The position numbers and the translations under genes were made by a program. The notes under the pieces are model-generated. The model made no database searches. It was not told where the DNA came from and worked only from the letters and a program-made list of their open reading frames with translations. Shown piece after piece: positions 26,996 to 34,411 of a stretch of 36,170 nucleotides of DNA. How positions within the stretch are numbered: position 1 is the stretch's first letter; every line of letters starts with the position of its first letter. Origin of the DNA: an uncultured Pseudomonadota bacterium (GTDB lineage Bacteria; Myxococcota_A; UBA796; GCA-2862545); the NCBI GenBank assembly GCA_903861005.1, contig CAIOSP010000141.1, positions 1 through 36,170 on the forward strand, written 5' to 3'.

Positions 26996-27529
26996 ATGTC
27001 GGTCTCGATGAGCGTGGACGCGGGCCAGGGCCCCGACGCGCGGTCTGCGGTGCGGATGGAGCGGGCACAGCGGGGGGACGACAGCCTGGTCGACGTGGTG
27101 ATCGACATCGATCTGAAGTCCTTCATTGAACCGACCTTCTCGCGGCACACGGCCACGGCGCTGCTGGCGCACGGCGAGACCTTCCTGCTCAAGTCGGGCG
27201 AGCAGATCGTCGGCACCTGCCTGGCCATGCGCGCGTGGGAGCCGCCCGGCGGCGTGCACCTGGTGTCGATGGCGATCCTGCCGGGCTCACGCGGCCGTGG
27301 CCTGGGCCAGCGCTTCATCGGCTGGGTGCTGGCGGCGCTGGCGGAGGACGGCGTGGGCTCGGCGAGCCTGGTCGTGGGCTCGGAGAACGTCCGCGCGCTG
27401 CGCGTCTACAAGGACGTGGGGTTTGAGGTCACGCGCGAGGGCCCGGTGGACCGGGCCACCGGGGAGCGTCAGCTCTACCTGAGCGTCGACCTGGCGCACG
27501 CGCACCCGCACCTCCGACCCAACCGCTAG
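26996..27529 (+). CDS. GNAT-family N-acetyltransferase
   Basis: 177 residues from the ATG at 26996 with AGGAG five bases upstream; a GTG at 26981 also starts the frame. The GNAT core is clear: IVGTCLAMR (71-79) as the beta2-3 region, then VHLVSMAILPGSRGRGLGQRFIGW (87-110) with the acetyl-CoA pyrophosphate loop R-G-R-G-L-G (99-104), then SLVVGSENVRALRVYKDVGFEVTREG, the C-terminal signature of a N-A-xx-Y-GF region. It transfers an acetyl group from acetyl-CoA to an amine; similarity to RimI-type enzymes is general and the acceptor is unknown. The first ~30 residues are not conserved-looking. It converges with the Asp-rich lipoprotein. Confidence 0.9.
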   Translation: MSVSMSVDAGQGPDARSAVRMERAQRGDDSLVDVVIDIDLKSFIEPTFSRHTATALLAHGETFLLKSGEQIVGTCLAMRAWEPPGGVHLVSMAILPGSRGRGLGQRFIGWVLAALAEDGVGSASLVVGSENVRALRVYKDVGFEVTREGPVDRATGERQLYLSVDLAHAHPHLRPNR

Positions 27530-27533
27530 GGCC

Positions 27534-27553
27534 AGAGGGCGGCGGGGCCCTCT
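27534..27553. terminator. Hairpin between convergent genes
   Basis: AGAGGGC (27534-27540) and GCCCTCT (27547-27553) form a perfect 7-bp stem with a 6-base loop exactly between the stops of the GNAT gene and the Asp-rich lipoprotein. No U-tract follows on either strand, so it is a plausible but weak bidirectional terminator. Confidence 0.4.
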
Positions 27554-28085
27554 AGGGCTGCGCGTCGACCGTGAACGCGTCGGTCAGGAAGACTGCGGTG
27601 TTGTCGTCGAACTCGACGAGCACGTCCTGGGCGCCCGCGACGGCGTTGCTGGGCACGTCCACCGTGAGGAGGACCTCGGCGGCGCTGCGGTGCGACAGGG
27701 CGAGCGAGGTGACGCCGCCGGTGCCGTAGAAGGACACCGAGGCGACGTGCGCCATGTCCGGCGAGCCGTCGCCGAGCAGGGAGACGATGCTGGTGGTGCC
27801 GGGTGCGGCGTGGTCGGGCGCGAACACAAACGCGGCGGTGACGTCCGTATCGGAGACGTCCGTGTCCACCACGTCGGTGTCGACGATGTCCGTGTCGGCC
27901 ACGTCGGTGTCGCGGCCGTTGTCGGTGTCGTAGGGGACGTCTGTGTCGTCAGGGTGAGGCTGATCGGGGCGGCCGGTGTCGTCCTGGCTGTCGTCGCCGA
28001 CGAAGCCGTGGTCGTGCTTGCTGTAGAAGATGCAGCCCGGCAATCCGGACAGCAGGAAGGCCGTAAGGGCCAGCTTAGAGTGCAT
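27552..28085 (-). CDS. Asp/Thr-rich lipoprotein with DTDV repeats
   Basis: 177 residues with GGAGGAG five bases before the ATG. Signal peptide MHSKLALTAFLLSGLPGC has the lipobox Cys at 18. Residues ~30-82 are a very acidic low-complexity stretch: RPDQPHPDDTDVPYDTD followed by five tandem DTD[VI]xD-type units (DTDVADTDIVDTDVVDTDVS). This is a likely surface-exposed linker or Ca-binding stretch. The C-terminal ~90 residues look like one Ig-like/IPT-TIG-type beta domain (TTSIVSLLGDG, PSNAVAGAQDVLVEFDD, AFTVDAQP). Tandem DNA repeats underlie the DTDV units (about 27840-27905). Function unknown; probable outer-surface lipoprotein. Divergent from the LOG gene. Confidence 0.75.
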   Translation of the reverse strand: MHSKLALTAFLLSGLPGCIFYSKHDHGFVGDDSQDDTGRPDQPHPDDTDVPYDTDNGRDTDVADTDIVDTDVVDTDVSDTDVTAAFVFAPDHAAPGTTSIVSLLGDGSPDMAHVASVSFYGTGGVTSLALSHRSAAEVLLTVDVPSNAVAGAQDVLVEFDDNTAVFLTDAFTVDAQP

Positions 28086-28191
28086 GGGGTCTCCTCCAGG
28101 TGTGCTCGTGCCGCGCGATCAACGCGCGAACCCATCGACGTATTCGACCATGCCCCACGAAAACACGTTTGGCGAGGGCGAAATTGGCAGG

Positions 28192-28219
28192 GTGCGTGCG
28201 CGCGTGCGCGCGTGTACGC
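28192..28219. other. 28-base perfect alternating purine-pyrimidine stretch (potential Z-DNA)
   Basis: From GTGCGTGCG at 28192 to C at 28219, every base alternates purine/pyrimidine, mostly CG and TG steps. It lies in the 177-base divergent control region between the Asp-rich lipoprotein and the LOG-family gene, ~45 bases before the LOG start. Such runs can flip to Z-DNA under negative supercoiling. Confidence 0.7.
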
Positions 28220-28262
28220 TGTGGGTAGCGCCTCCCGACACGTCCCGGAGGCGGGAGAGGCC

Positions 28263-29090
28263 ATGAACTTCAAGCCCGAGAAGGCCTACAAGAACCTCAC
28301 GTTCCTGAATTCGCCGCCCGCGCGCACCATCCGCATCCTGTCTGAGTACGAGGAGCCGAGGCAGCGCTTCCTTCAGCACGGCGTGCGCGACACGATCGTC
28401 GTGTTCGGATCCGCGCGAGCGCGACCGCTCGATCAGACGCTGCCCGCGTTGGAGTCCGCGCAGTCTGCGCTCGCGCTGAACCCGGAGGACGCGCTGCTGC
28501 AAAAGACGGTGCAGGACGGCGAGCGCGCAGTGCGCCTGTCGCACTTCTACGAGCAAGCCCGCGAGCTGTCGCGGCGGCTGACCGAGTGGAGCCTGTACCG
28601 CGAGGGCCTGCGTCGCTACACGATCTGCACCGGCGGCGGCCCCGGCATGATGGAGGCCGCCAACCGCGGCGCGTCCGAGGTGGAGAACGGCCGCAGCATC
28701 GGGCTGGGCATCAGCCTGCCGTTCGAGCCCGGCGTCAACGTCTACACCACCAAGGAGCTGGCGTTCGAGTTCCATTACTTCTTCACGCGCAAGCTGTGGT
28801 TCGTGTACCTGATGCGCGCGTGCATCCTGTTCCCGGGCGGGTTCGGCACGTTTGACGAGCTGTTCGAGCTGCTGACGCTGCTTCAGACCGGCAAGGTGAA
28901 GCGGCGAGTGCCGATCGTGCTGTTCGGCACCGAGTACTGGAGCCGCGTCGTCAACTTCGAGGCGATGGCCGAGTACGGCACCGTGTCCTTGGCGGACCTG
29001 TCGATGGTGTTCCGGACCGACAGCGTGGACGACGCGTTCCGCTACATCATTGGCGAGCTGGACCGCATCGAGGCCCGGCCGCTGCCGTAG
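28263..29090 (+). CDS. LOG-family protein (cytokinin riboside 5'-monophosphate phosphoribohydrolase-like)
   Basis: 275 residues from the ATG at 28263 (GGGAGAGG two bases upstream). The frame is open far upstream but without coding character. It has the LOG signature GGGPGMMEAANRGA (124-137) and the second motif PGGFGTFDEL (191-200), with R/K in FFTRKLW between them. IVVFGSAR (46-53) begins the Rossmann-like fold. These enzymes release the base from nucleoside 5'-monophosphates; many bacterial members were once mislabelled lysine decarboxylases. At 275 residues it is longer than the ~190-residue plant-type group because of a ~55-residue helical insert (about 55-112). It is followed by the tRNA-Gly modules, transcribed the other way. 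Confidence 0.9.
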   Translation: MNFKPEKAYKNLTFLNSPPARTIRILSEYEEPRQRFLQHGVRDTIVVFGSARARPLDQTLPALESAQSALALNPEDALLQKTVQDGERAVRLSHFYEQARELSRRLTEWSLYREGLRRYTICTGGGPGMMEAANRGASEVENGRSIGLGISLPFEPGVNVYTTKELAFEFHYFFTRKLWFVYLMRACILFPGGFGTFDELFELLTLLQTGKVKRRVPIVLFGTEYWSRVVNFEAMAEYGTVSLADLSMVFRTDSVDDAFRYIIGELDRIEARPLP

Positions 29091-29176
29091 CGCGCGGCCC
29101 GTTCAACCGGCGCGCCGCCTCGGTCGACCGGCGGTGCGCGTCACCGACCGCGTGCGCCGTCGACGGAGAAAGGAGA

Positions 29177-29206
29177 AAACCCCAGCCGGCGAACCGACTG
29201 GGGTTT
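29177..29206 (-). terminator. Rho-independent terminator of tRNA-Gly copy 1
   Basis: A perfect 9-bp stem (AAACCCCAG / CTGGGGTTT) with a 12-base loop lies eight bases past the tRNA CCA end and is followed on the minus strand by a T-rich run (TTTTCTCCTTT). The plus-strand side also ends in CTTTT, so it may work in both directions and also serve the LOG gene. Confidence 0.8.
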
Positions 29207-29213
29207 CTTTTAG

Positions 29214-29288
29214 TGGAGCGGGCGAAGGGATTTGAACCCTCGACCCTCAGCATGGCAAGCTGATGCTCTACCACTGAGCTACGCCCGC
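29214..29288 (-). tRNA. tRNA-Gly (GCC), copy 1
   Basis: Acceptor stem GCGGGCG/CGCCCGC, D arm with GCTCAGTGGTAGAGC, anticodon stem TCAGC/GCTGA with loop TTGCCAT giving anticodon GCC, and T arm GAGGGTTCAAATCCCTT. Discriminator U is followed by an encoded CCA. It reads GGC and GGU glycine codons, which dominate this GC-rich genome. 75 bases including CCA; no intron. Confidence 0.97.
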
Positions 29289-29299
29289 AGAGCGCCAGC

Positions 29300-29328
29300 C
29301 GTCTATCGAGTCTTGGCGCCGCCGTCAA
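29300..29328 (-). promoter_or_regulatory. Promoter-like site of tRNA-Gly copy 1
   Basis: TTGACG (29323-29328) and TAGACG (29300-29305) are 17 bases apart, ending 11 bases before the tRNA 5' end, so the leader would be only a few bases. The same arrangement occurs at copy 2. Confidence 0.6.
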
Positions 29329-29415
29329 AGGCTCGGCGACACGCAGGCGCGAAGTTGTGCGCGATAGCTGCGCTCGGCGGGGCGGTCTGCGCGGAGGAGC
29401 GGCGGGGGAAAGAAA

Positions 29416-29445
29416 AAACCCCAGCCGGCGAACCGACTGGGGTTT
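29416..29445 (-). terminator. Rho-independent terminator of tRNA-Gly copy 2
   Basis: Same 9-bp stem and 12-base loop as copy 1, here followed on the minus strand by TTTTTTCTTTCCCC, a better U-tract. Confidence 0.8.
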
Positions 29446-29452
29446 CTTTTAG

Positions 29453-29527
29453 TGGAGCGGGCGAAGGGATTTGAACCCTCGACCCTCAGCATGGCAAGCT
29501 GATGCTCTACCACTGAGCTACGCCCGC
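29453..29527 (-). tRNA. tRNA-Gly (GCC), copy 2
   Basis: Identical to the tRNA-Gly at 29214-29288, with the same anticodon GCC and encoded CCA. It lies upstream of that copy on the minus strand; a terminator between them suggests two separate transcripts rather than one bicistronic tRNA transcript. Confidence 0.97.
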
Positions 29528-29538
29528 AGAGCGCCCGC

Positions 29539-29567
29539 CTTTTATCGGGGTCCGCGGCAGCCGTCAA
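29539..29567 (-). promoter_or_regulatory. Promoter-like site of tRNA-Gly copy 2
   Basis: TTGACG (29562-29567), 17-base spacer, TAAAAG (29539-29544), 11 bases before the tRNA. The -35 hexamer contains the TGA stop (29564-29566) of the upstream lipoprotein gene, so the two elements are overlaid. Confidence 0.6.
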
Positions 29568-30928
29568 GGATGAGCGCGGCGTGCAATTCGTTCGATGAGC
29601 GGTCTGCTCGGTTGATCCGAAATTTCGAGCGCGGAAGAAGTTTCGCGAGCCAGCTGCAGGCCCAAGATCGCGCGCGCGTCGGCCCAGGTCTTGGGGGAGG
29701 CGTCGCCGGTCATCGCGCCGAGCTGCGTCCACGCGGCCTCCTCGGCGGTGCGGCGGGCGAGCAGGCTGGCGGGCGGCTCGAAGGCGCCGGTTCCGAGCAG
29801 CGCGTCGACCAGATCGACCAGCGACGGGTTGAAGCGCACGGTCTCGTGGCCCGCCTCCATCCCGTCGATCGCGTCCTTGAGCGCGATGACGCGCCACACG
29901 CGCGCGCGACGCTGCAGCTGCGCGTCCCACGCGCCCGCGCGGGTGATCAGGCTGGTGCGATCGAGCCCGGCGCAGGGCGCGTCGACGCAGCTCCCGTCCA
30001 GCCGATCGGCGGCGATGGCGAGCAGCGCGGCCCCGGCCGAGCGTGCGTTTCCGGCGTCGGCGGTGAGGCCTACCGCGGCCCGCTGGAGCAAGGCGGACAC
30101 CGGATCGTCCACGCCAAGCTCGTCCGCCGCGGCCTTGCGCAGATCACGCCACGCCGTCTGCTCCGCGTCGCGATCGGCCGCGGCGCGGGTGAGGGCGAGG
30201 AGCGTGGCACGATCGAGGTCGGCGAGGGCGGCGGTCGGATCCGCGCGGAGCCCGTCGGCGCGCGCCTGGAGGAGCCGACCGATCGGACCCAGCGCCAGCG
30301 TGTCGTAGGCGTCCGCGTGCAGCAGCGAGGCCACGGGTGCGAGCGGGATCTCAGGTCCATCCAGCCACGCCTCGAGCACCCAGCGCTCGCCGTAGGCGTA
30401 GAGCGCGTCGGGGAGGGCGGCGGTGTCGGACGAGAGCCACGCGAGCGGGTGACGGCCAATCGCGGTGGGGTGCGCCTCCGTCGCCAGCGGGGCCAGCAGG
30501 GAGGCGACGTCGAAGTCGAGCGGCGTGCCCGCGGTGACGGAGGCGGCGATCGAGCGCTCGGCCATCGCGAGCCGGTAGCCGCGGAACAGCGCGATGGACT
30601 CGCTGCCGGGCCGCTCGTGCTCGCCGACGTGCAGGGCCTGGGTGGCGTCCACCTGGGTGGACTCGAGCGTGGTGAGCGCCTCCAGCGTGGCGGCGATGGG
30701 GCCCGCGCCGTCCACGTCGGAGAGGGCGAGCGCGCGGACGCGGCCGGTGCGTCGCGCGAGCGGGTCGCCGTCGAGCACGGCGGTGAGCGCGTCTTCGCGG
30801 GTGAGGATCGGGTGCGCGGCGGCGGCGTCGTCAGGCGGTGGGAGCGCCAGCGGCGAGGGCAGGGTGCGGGCGCACGCGACGAGCGCGATCGCGGCCGCCG
30901 CGAGGGACCTACCGCGCCCGATCGTCAC
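29564..30928 (-). CDS. Predicted lipoprotein, helical, unknown function
   Basis: 454 residues from a GTG at 30928 with GAGG six bases upstream. The N-terminus GRSLAAAAIALVAC is a lipoprotein signal with lipobox Cys 19, followed by a Pro-rich stretch. The rest is Ala/Leu/Asp-rich and apparently all-helical, with no TPR or enzyme motif I can place. There is one nearby Cys pair (SCVDAPC, around residue 315). The start overlaps the preceding phosphatidyltransferase gene by 20 bases, so it is the third gene of that minus-strand operon. Its stop codon lies inside the -35 box of the following tRNA-Gly promoter. Envelope location likely; function unknown. Confidence 0.75.
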   Translation of the reverse strand: MTIGRGRSLAAAAIALVACARTLPSPLALPPPDDAAAAHPILTREDALTAVLDGDPLARRTGRVRALALSDVDGAGPIAATLEALTTLESTQVDATQALHVGEHERPGSESIALFRGYRLAMAERSIAASVTAGTPLDFDVASLLAPLATEAHPTAIGRHPLAWLSSDTAALPDALYAYGERWVLEAWLDGPEIPLAPVASLLHADAYDTLALGPIGRLLQARADGLRADPTAALADLDRATLLALTRAAADRDAEQTAWRDLRKAAADELGVDDPVSALLQRAAVGLTADAGNARSAGAALLAIAADRLDGSCVDAPCAGLDRTSLITRAGAWDAQLQRRARVWRVIALKDAIDGMEAGHETVRFNPSLVDLVDALLGTGAFEPPASLLARRTAEEAAWTQLGAMTGDASPKTWADARAILGLQLARETSSALEISDQPSRPLIERIARRAHP

Positions 30929-31499
30929 GCCAGGCCTCGGCGAGCAGCTGACGGTTGCCGCCCATGTAGTCTACGAAGCTCCAGGTGGTGACGAACGTCA
31001 TGGCGAGCATCGTCCACCAGGGCACCTGATCCATGATCGACGTGGCGGACGGGACCGTCTTTCCGATCACGATCGCGATGAAGCAAATCTGCGTACCGAC
31101 GCCCTGCACGATCGCCTTGATCTTGCCGGACTGCCGCGCGGCCAACACGATGTTGCGCGTGGCGGCGATCGAGCGGAGGAAGCTGACCGAGCTGTCGCGG
31201 TAGTAGATCAGCAGCACCATCCACAGCTCGGCCGCGCCCATGGCGTACAGCCCCATGAACAGGGTGAAGCGGCAGAAGGCGTCGGAGAAGGGGTCGAACA
31301 GCTTCCCGAAGTCCGACACGACGTTGTACTTGCGGGCGATCCAGCCGTCGGCCAGATCGGTGAGCTCAAGCAGCAGCGAGAGCGCCGCCGCGACCACCAC
31401 ACCCCAGGTGCCGCCGTGCAGCAGGAACAGCACCGCGAGCGGCGCCAGAGGCAGTCGGGCCGCGGTGATCGTGTTCGGGTGGATCGGGGGCGGCGTCAT
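30909..31499 (-). CDS. CDP-alcohol phosphatidyltransferase (second of a pair)
   Basis: 196 residues from the ATG at 31499 with AGGAAG four bases upstream. The family signature D-x2-D-G-x2-A-R-x8-G-x3-D-x3-D is complete (D48, D51, G52, A55, R56, G65, D69, D73), within about five or six hydrophobic helices. It transfers a phosphatidyl group from CDP-diacylglycerol to an alcohol such as glycerol-3-phosphate, serine or inositol phosphate, in the membrane; the acceptor is not readable. Its ATG overlaps the stop of the preceding phosphatidyltransferase (ATGA, 31496-31499), so the two are translationally coupled, an uncommon pairing. It runs into the lipoprotein gene downstream. Confidence 0.93.
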   Translation of the reverse strand: MTPPPIHPNTITAARLPLAPLAVLFLLHGGTWGVVVAAALSLLLELTDLADGWIARKYNVVSDFGKLFDPFSDAFCRFTLFMGLYAMGAAELWMVLLIYYRDSSVSFLRSIAATRNIVLAARQSGKIKAIVQGVGTQICFIAIVIGKTVPSATSIMDQVPWWTMLAMTFVTTWSFVDYMGGNRQLLAEAWRDDRAR

Positions 31500-32077
31500 C
31501 CGACTTCCTGCGAGGGCGCACCCATAACGCGCCCCGCGTCGGGCGCGTGGGGCGGCGGCGGTCCGTGGATCGCGTAGCCGATCGCGGAGATCAGGCTGCC
31601 GGTGAGCCCGAACAGCCCGACGGTCGCGCCGACCACCGGCCAGCGCACGTCCAGCCACGGGCCGTGAAACAAGAGGATCCCGAGCGAGGCGCCCTCGTAG
31701 CTGGTCGCCACCTGGCCGACGCGCGACGCGGTCCACAGCGAGCCCTTGCCCTTGGCGATCCGCCACCCGATCGCCACCATCACGTCACGGGTGAGCAGCG
31801 GGATCACCAGCCAGGGCGGCGCCCAGCCACGCGCCCACAGGGCGATCCAGGTGGACGCGCCGAGCACCTTGTCGGAGAGCGGGTCGAGGAACATGCCCAG
31901 CTCCCGGTCGCTGCCCCAGCGCTGGGCCAGCCACCCGTCGAACAGATCGGTCATCATGCCGACCGCAAACACCCAGAACGCGATCCACGGCTCATCCGCC
32001 ACGAGCATCAGCCACAGCACCACCGGGCCACACAGGCCGCGACCCGCGGTGATGAGGTTGGGGATCACTCGTAGCAA
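31496..32077 (-). CDS. CDP-alcohol phosphatidyltransferase (PgsA-like, first of a pair)
   Basis: 193 residues if started at the TTG at 32077, where AGGTGG is seven bases upstream; a GTG at 32068 is the alternative. The open frame continues far upstream antisense to nadB but that is a shadow. The protein starts LRVIPNLITAGR, as PgsA-type enzymes do. The signature is D44-x2-D47-G-x2-A51-Q52-x8-G61-x3-D65-x3-D69: the usual Arg after Ala is Gln here, while all four Asp are kept. There are several membrane helices. Likely a phosphatidylglycerophosphate synthase or a close relative; substrate uncertain. Divergent from nadB with ~57 bases between starts. Confidence 0.9.
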   Translation of the reverse strand: MLRVIPNLITAGRGLCGPVVLWLMLVADEPWIAFWVFAVGMMTDLFDGWLAQRWGSDRELGMFLDPLSDKVLGASTWIALWARGWAPPWLVIPLLTRDVMVAIGWRIAKGKGSLWTASRVGQVATSYEGASLGILLFHGPWLDVRWPVVGATVGLFGLTGSLISAIGYAIHGPPPPHAPDAGRVMGAPSQEVG

Positions 32078-32134
32078 GGGATGACCACCTGAATGGTCCG
32101 GATCGGATACCAGTGCGGCTCCCCGGAGGCACGC

Positions 32135-33745
32135 ATGATCGAGACATCCGACTTCCTGGTCCTTGGGAGCGGCGTCGCGGGAATGTCCTTCGCGCTGCGC
32201 GCCGCGAAGTTCGGCACCGTGACGATCCTCACTAAGGACCGCCCGGACGAGAGCAATTCGCGCTACGCCCAAGGCGGCATCGCGGCGGTCTGGTCGGACG
32301 GGGACGACTTCCAGCACCACATCCAGGACACCTTCGTCGCGGGCGCGGGCCTGTGTCGGCCCGACGCGGTGGTCGCCACGGTGACCGAGGGCCCGGAGCG
32401 GGTGCAGGAATTGATCGATCTCGGCGCCAACTTCACGCGCTGGGATGGCGACCCTTCCAAGTACTCGCTGCACCGTGAGGGTGGGCACAGCCACCGCCGC
32501 ATCCTGCACTCGGACGACACCACCGGCGCCGAGATGGTGCGCGCGCTGTCCGCCGCGGTCGCCGCCGAGCCGAACATCCGCATCCTCGATCACCACGCGG
32601 CGATCGACCTGGTGACGCGCCGCTGGATGGCCCGACGCAATCAGGTGCCCGCGCCCTTTGATGACGAGGTGGTGGGCTGCTACGCGCTGGACAGCACAAC
32701 CCACGAGGTCAAGACCTACGCGGCGCGCTTTGTGGTGCTCGCCACGGGCGGCGCCGGGCGCGTCTACCGCTACTCGACCAACCCCACGGTGGCGACGGGC
32801 GACGGCATGTCGATGGCGTGGCGCGCGGGCGCGGCCATGGCGAACATGGAGTTCGTGCAGTTCCACCCGACCTGCCTGTACCACCCCAAGCTGCAGAGCT
32901 TCCTGGTGACCGAGGCGCTGCGCGGCGAGGGCGGCAAGCTGGTGCTGCCGAGCGGCGAGCGCTTCATGCCCCGCTACGACGAGCGCGCAGAGCTGGCCCC
33001 GCGTGACATCGTCGCGCGCGCGATCGACTCCGAGCTCAAGCGCCGCGGCCTGGACTGCGTCTACCTGGACATGACCCACATGTCGGCGGAGGAGCTGTCG
33101 ACCAAGTTCCCGAACATCTACGCCACGCTGGCGTCGGTGGGCCTGGACATGGCGCGCGACCCCATCCCCGTGGTGCCCGCGGCCCACTACTTCTGCGGCG
33201 GCGTGCAGACGGACCTCCACGGCGTGTCGAGCCTTGGCAACCTGATCGCGATCGGCGAGACGGCGTGCACCGGCCTGCACGGCGCCAACCGGCTGGCGTC
33301 GAACTCGCTGCTGGAGGCGCTGGTGTTCGCCGAGAAGGCGGCCGCCTGGTGCGCCGAGCGCATCGACAAGGTCAAGCTCGAGACCGAGCTGCCCAGCTGG
33401 GAGACCGGCGGCGCGCAGGAGCCCGACGAGCTGGTCGTCGTGAAGCAGACCTGGGAGGAGATCCGGCGCTTCATGTGGAACTACGTCGGCATCGTCCGCA
33501 CCACGCGCCGCATGGAGCGCGCGCGGCGGCGGATCGCGCTGGTGCAGGAGGAGATCGACGCGTACTACTGGGACTTCAAGGTCACCGAGGACCTGATCGA
33601 GCTGCGCAACCTGGCGACGGTGGCGGACCTGGTGGTGCAGTGCGCGCTGAAGCGGCAGGAGTCGCGCGGGCTGCACTACACGCTGGACTTCCCGCATACG
33701 GACGAGCGGTTTCTGCACGACACAGTGATCAAGCGGTTCACCTGA
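32135..33745 (+). CDS. nadB: L-aspartate oxidase
   Basis: 536 residues from the ATG at 32135, chosen because GGAGG is five bases upstream; the frame opens at 32093 but without a ribosome site. FAD-binding VLGSGVAGMSFALRAA (9-24), then SNSRYAQGGIAAV (40-52), the active-site stretch REGGHSHRRILHSDDTTG (114-131, E115 aligning with E. coli E121), RYDERAELAPRDIVARAID with the conserved Arg, the HGANRLASNSLLEALVF helix near the C-terminus and a long helical tail. It oxidises L-aspartate to iminoaspartate, the first step of de novo NAD synthesis, with O2 or fumarate. nadA and nadC are not in this window. Confidence 0.95.
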   Translation: MIETSDFLVLGSGVAGMSFALRAAKFGTVTILTKDRPDESNSRYAQGGIAAVWSDGDDFQHHIQDTFVAGAGLCRPDAVVATVTEGPERVQELIDLGANFTRWDGDPSKYSLHREGGHSHRRILHSDDTTGAEMVRALSAAVAAEPNIRILDHHAAIDLVTRRWMARRNQVPAPFDDEVVGCYALDSTTHEVKTYAARFVVLATGGAGRVYRYSTNPTVATGDGMSMAWRAGAAMANMEFVQFHPTCLYHPKLQSFLVTEALRGEGGKLVLPSGERFMPRYDERAELAPRDIVARAIDSELKRRGLDCVYLDMTHMSAEELSTKFPNIYATLASVGLDMARDPIPVVPAAHYFCGGVQTDLHGVSSLGNLIAIGETACTGLHGANRLASNSLLEALVFAEKAAAWCAERIDKVKLETELPSWETGGAQEPDELVVVKQTWEEIRRFMWNYVGIVRTTRRMERARRRIALVQEEIDAYYWDFKVTEDLIELRNLATVADLVVQCALKRQESRGLHYTLDFPHTDERFLHDTVIKRFT

Positions 33746-33762
33746 TCGCGTCGCCTTGTGGG

Positions 33763-33791
33763 CGGACGGACCCTACGACTTGGGTCCGCCG
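33763..33791. terminator. Hairpin at the nadB / cytochrome b convergence
   Basis: A stem of GGACCC / GGGTCC (extended to about ten pairs with one bulged A) has an 8-base loop TACGACTT. It straddles the stop of the cytochrome gene and follows nadB. No U-tract, so evidence is modest. Confidence 0.35.
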
Positions 33792-34411
33792 TTCACCATG
33801 TCCGACACCAGGCCCGGCGCGCCGGTCAGCTCACTGCGGACCACGCCGATCAGGTGCAGCGTGATGAACGCGAGGAAGAAGTACAGCATCGTCTCGTGGA
33901 CCTCGGCGACCGTGTCGAGCAACCCCTCGGACGCGCCTAGACCCTCGCCGTACTCCAACGTCAGGCCGGAGGCGGCCATGAACGCGAGGCACGCGTAGAA
34001 CACGATGTAGCTGGCCTTCATGACCGTGAAGTGCTTGGCCTCTTTGTCGCCACCTGCACGCCACGCTGCGACGCCGGCCTTAAGCTTGGCCAGCAGCCGC
34101 TCCTCGGCGGGGCTCGTGAGCTCCGCGAGGATCCGCAGGCCCAGCAGGACCGCGAGCGCGATGCCCAGGTAGACGTGCCAGTCCCACAGGTTGTCGCGCA
34201 GGAGCGCCGCCACCTTCTTGGACTGGTCGACGTTCACGTTGGCGCCGAGGTCTTGCAGCTGAGACTGGATCAGCGTGGCGTTGCCGCGGGCGCTCAACAC
34301 CGTCCTGCGCAGGAGGACGGTGATCAGCAGGCCGGTGACGACCGCGAGGTCGGCCCAGTGCCAGAGGCGCGCGAGCGCGGAGTGGTGCGAGCGAAAGGAG
34401 AGCTGGGACAT
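33773..34411 (-). CDS. Cytochrome b561-like membrane protein (PF01292-type)
   Basis: 212 residues; GAGG is nine bases before the ATG. Four membrane helices: about 17-36, 77-97, 131-150 and 172-195. Histidines in place to bind heme are H18 (RLWHWADL), H79 (DWHVYLGIA), H172 (VHETMLYFF) and H186 (LHLIGV). The N-terminal [HR]-x-L-x-R-x-x-H-W pattern is typical of bacterial Ni/Fe-hydrogenase cytochrome b and cytochrome b561. A ~40-residue periplasmic loop with many Gln/Asn (residues 40-75) is larger than usual. It should carry electrons between quinones and a periplasmic partner, none of which is encoded nearby. It converges with nadB. Confidence 0.85.
   Translation of the reverse strand: MSQLSFRSHHSALARLWHWADLAVVTGLLITVLLRRTVLSARGNATLIQSQLQDLGANVNVDQSKKVAALLRDNLWDWHVYLGIALAVLLGLRILAELTSPAEERLLAKLKAGVAAWRAGGDKEAKHFTVMKASYIVFYACLAFMAASGLTLEYGEGLGASEGLLDTVAEVHETMLYFFLAFITLHLIGVVRSELTGAPGLVSDMVNGGPKS

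Larger units (their letters stand above)
29176..29296. repeat. 121-bp duplicated unit, copy 1 (tRNA-Gly plus terminator)
   Basis: This unit is identical, base for base by inspection, to 29415-29535; the start-to-start distance is 239 bases. It contains the tRNA, its CCA end and the terminator hairpin but not the promoter, which differs in the -10 region between copies. Confidence 0.85.
29415..29535. repeat. 121-bp duplicated unit, copy 2 (tRNA-Gly plus terminator)
   Basis: Second copy of the unit at 29176-29296, in direct orientation. The 118 bases between copies show no gene and share little else except the -35 region of the promoters. Confidence 0.85.

Noticed and set aside
31496-33718. 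740-codon minus-strand frame upstream of the PgsA-like gene
   Set aside because: Everything upstream of about 32077 is antisense to nadB, whose motifs are complete; only the C-terminal 193 residues match a real family.
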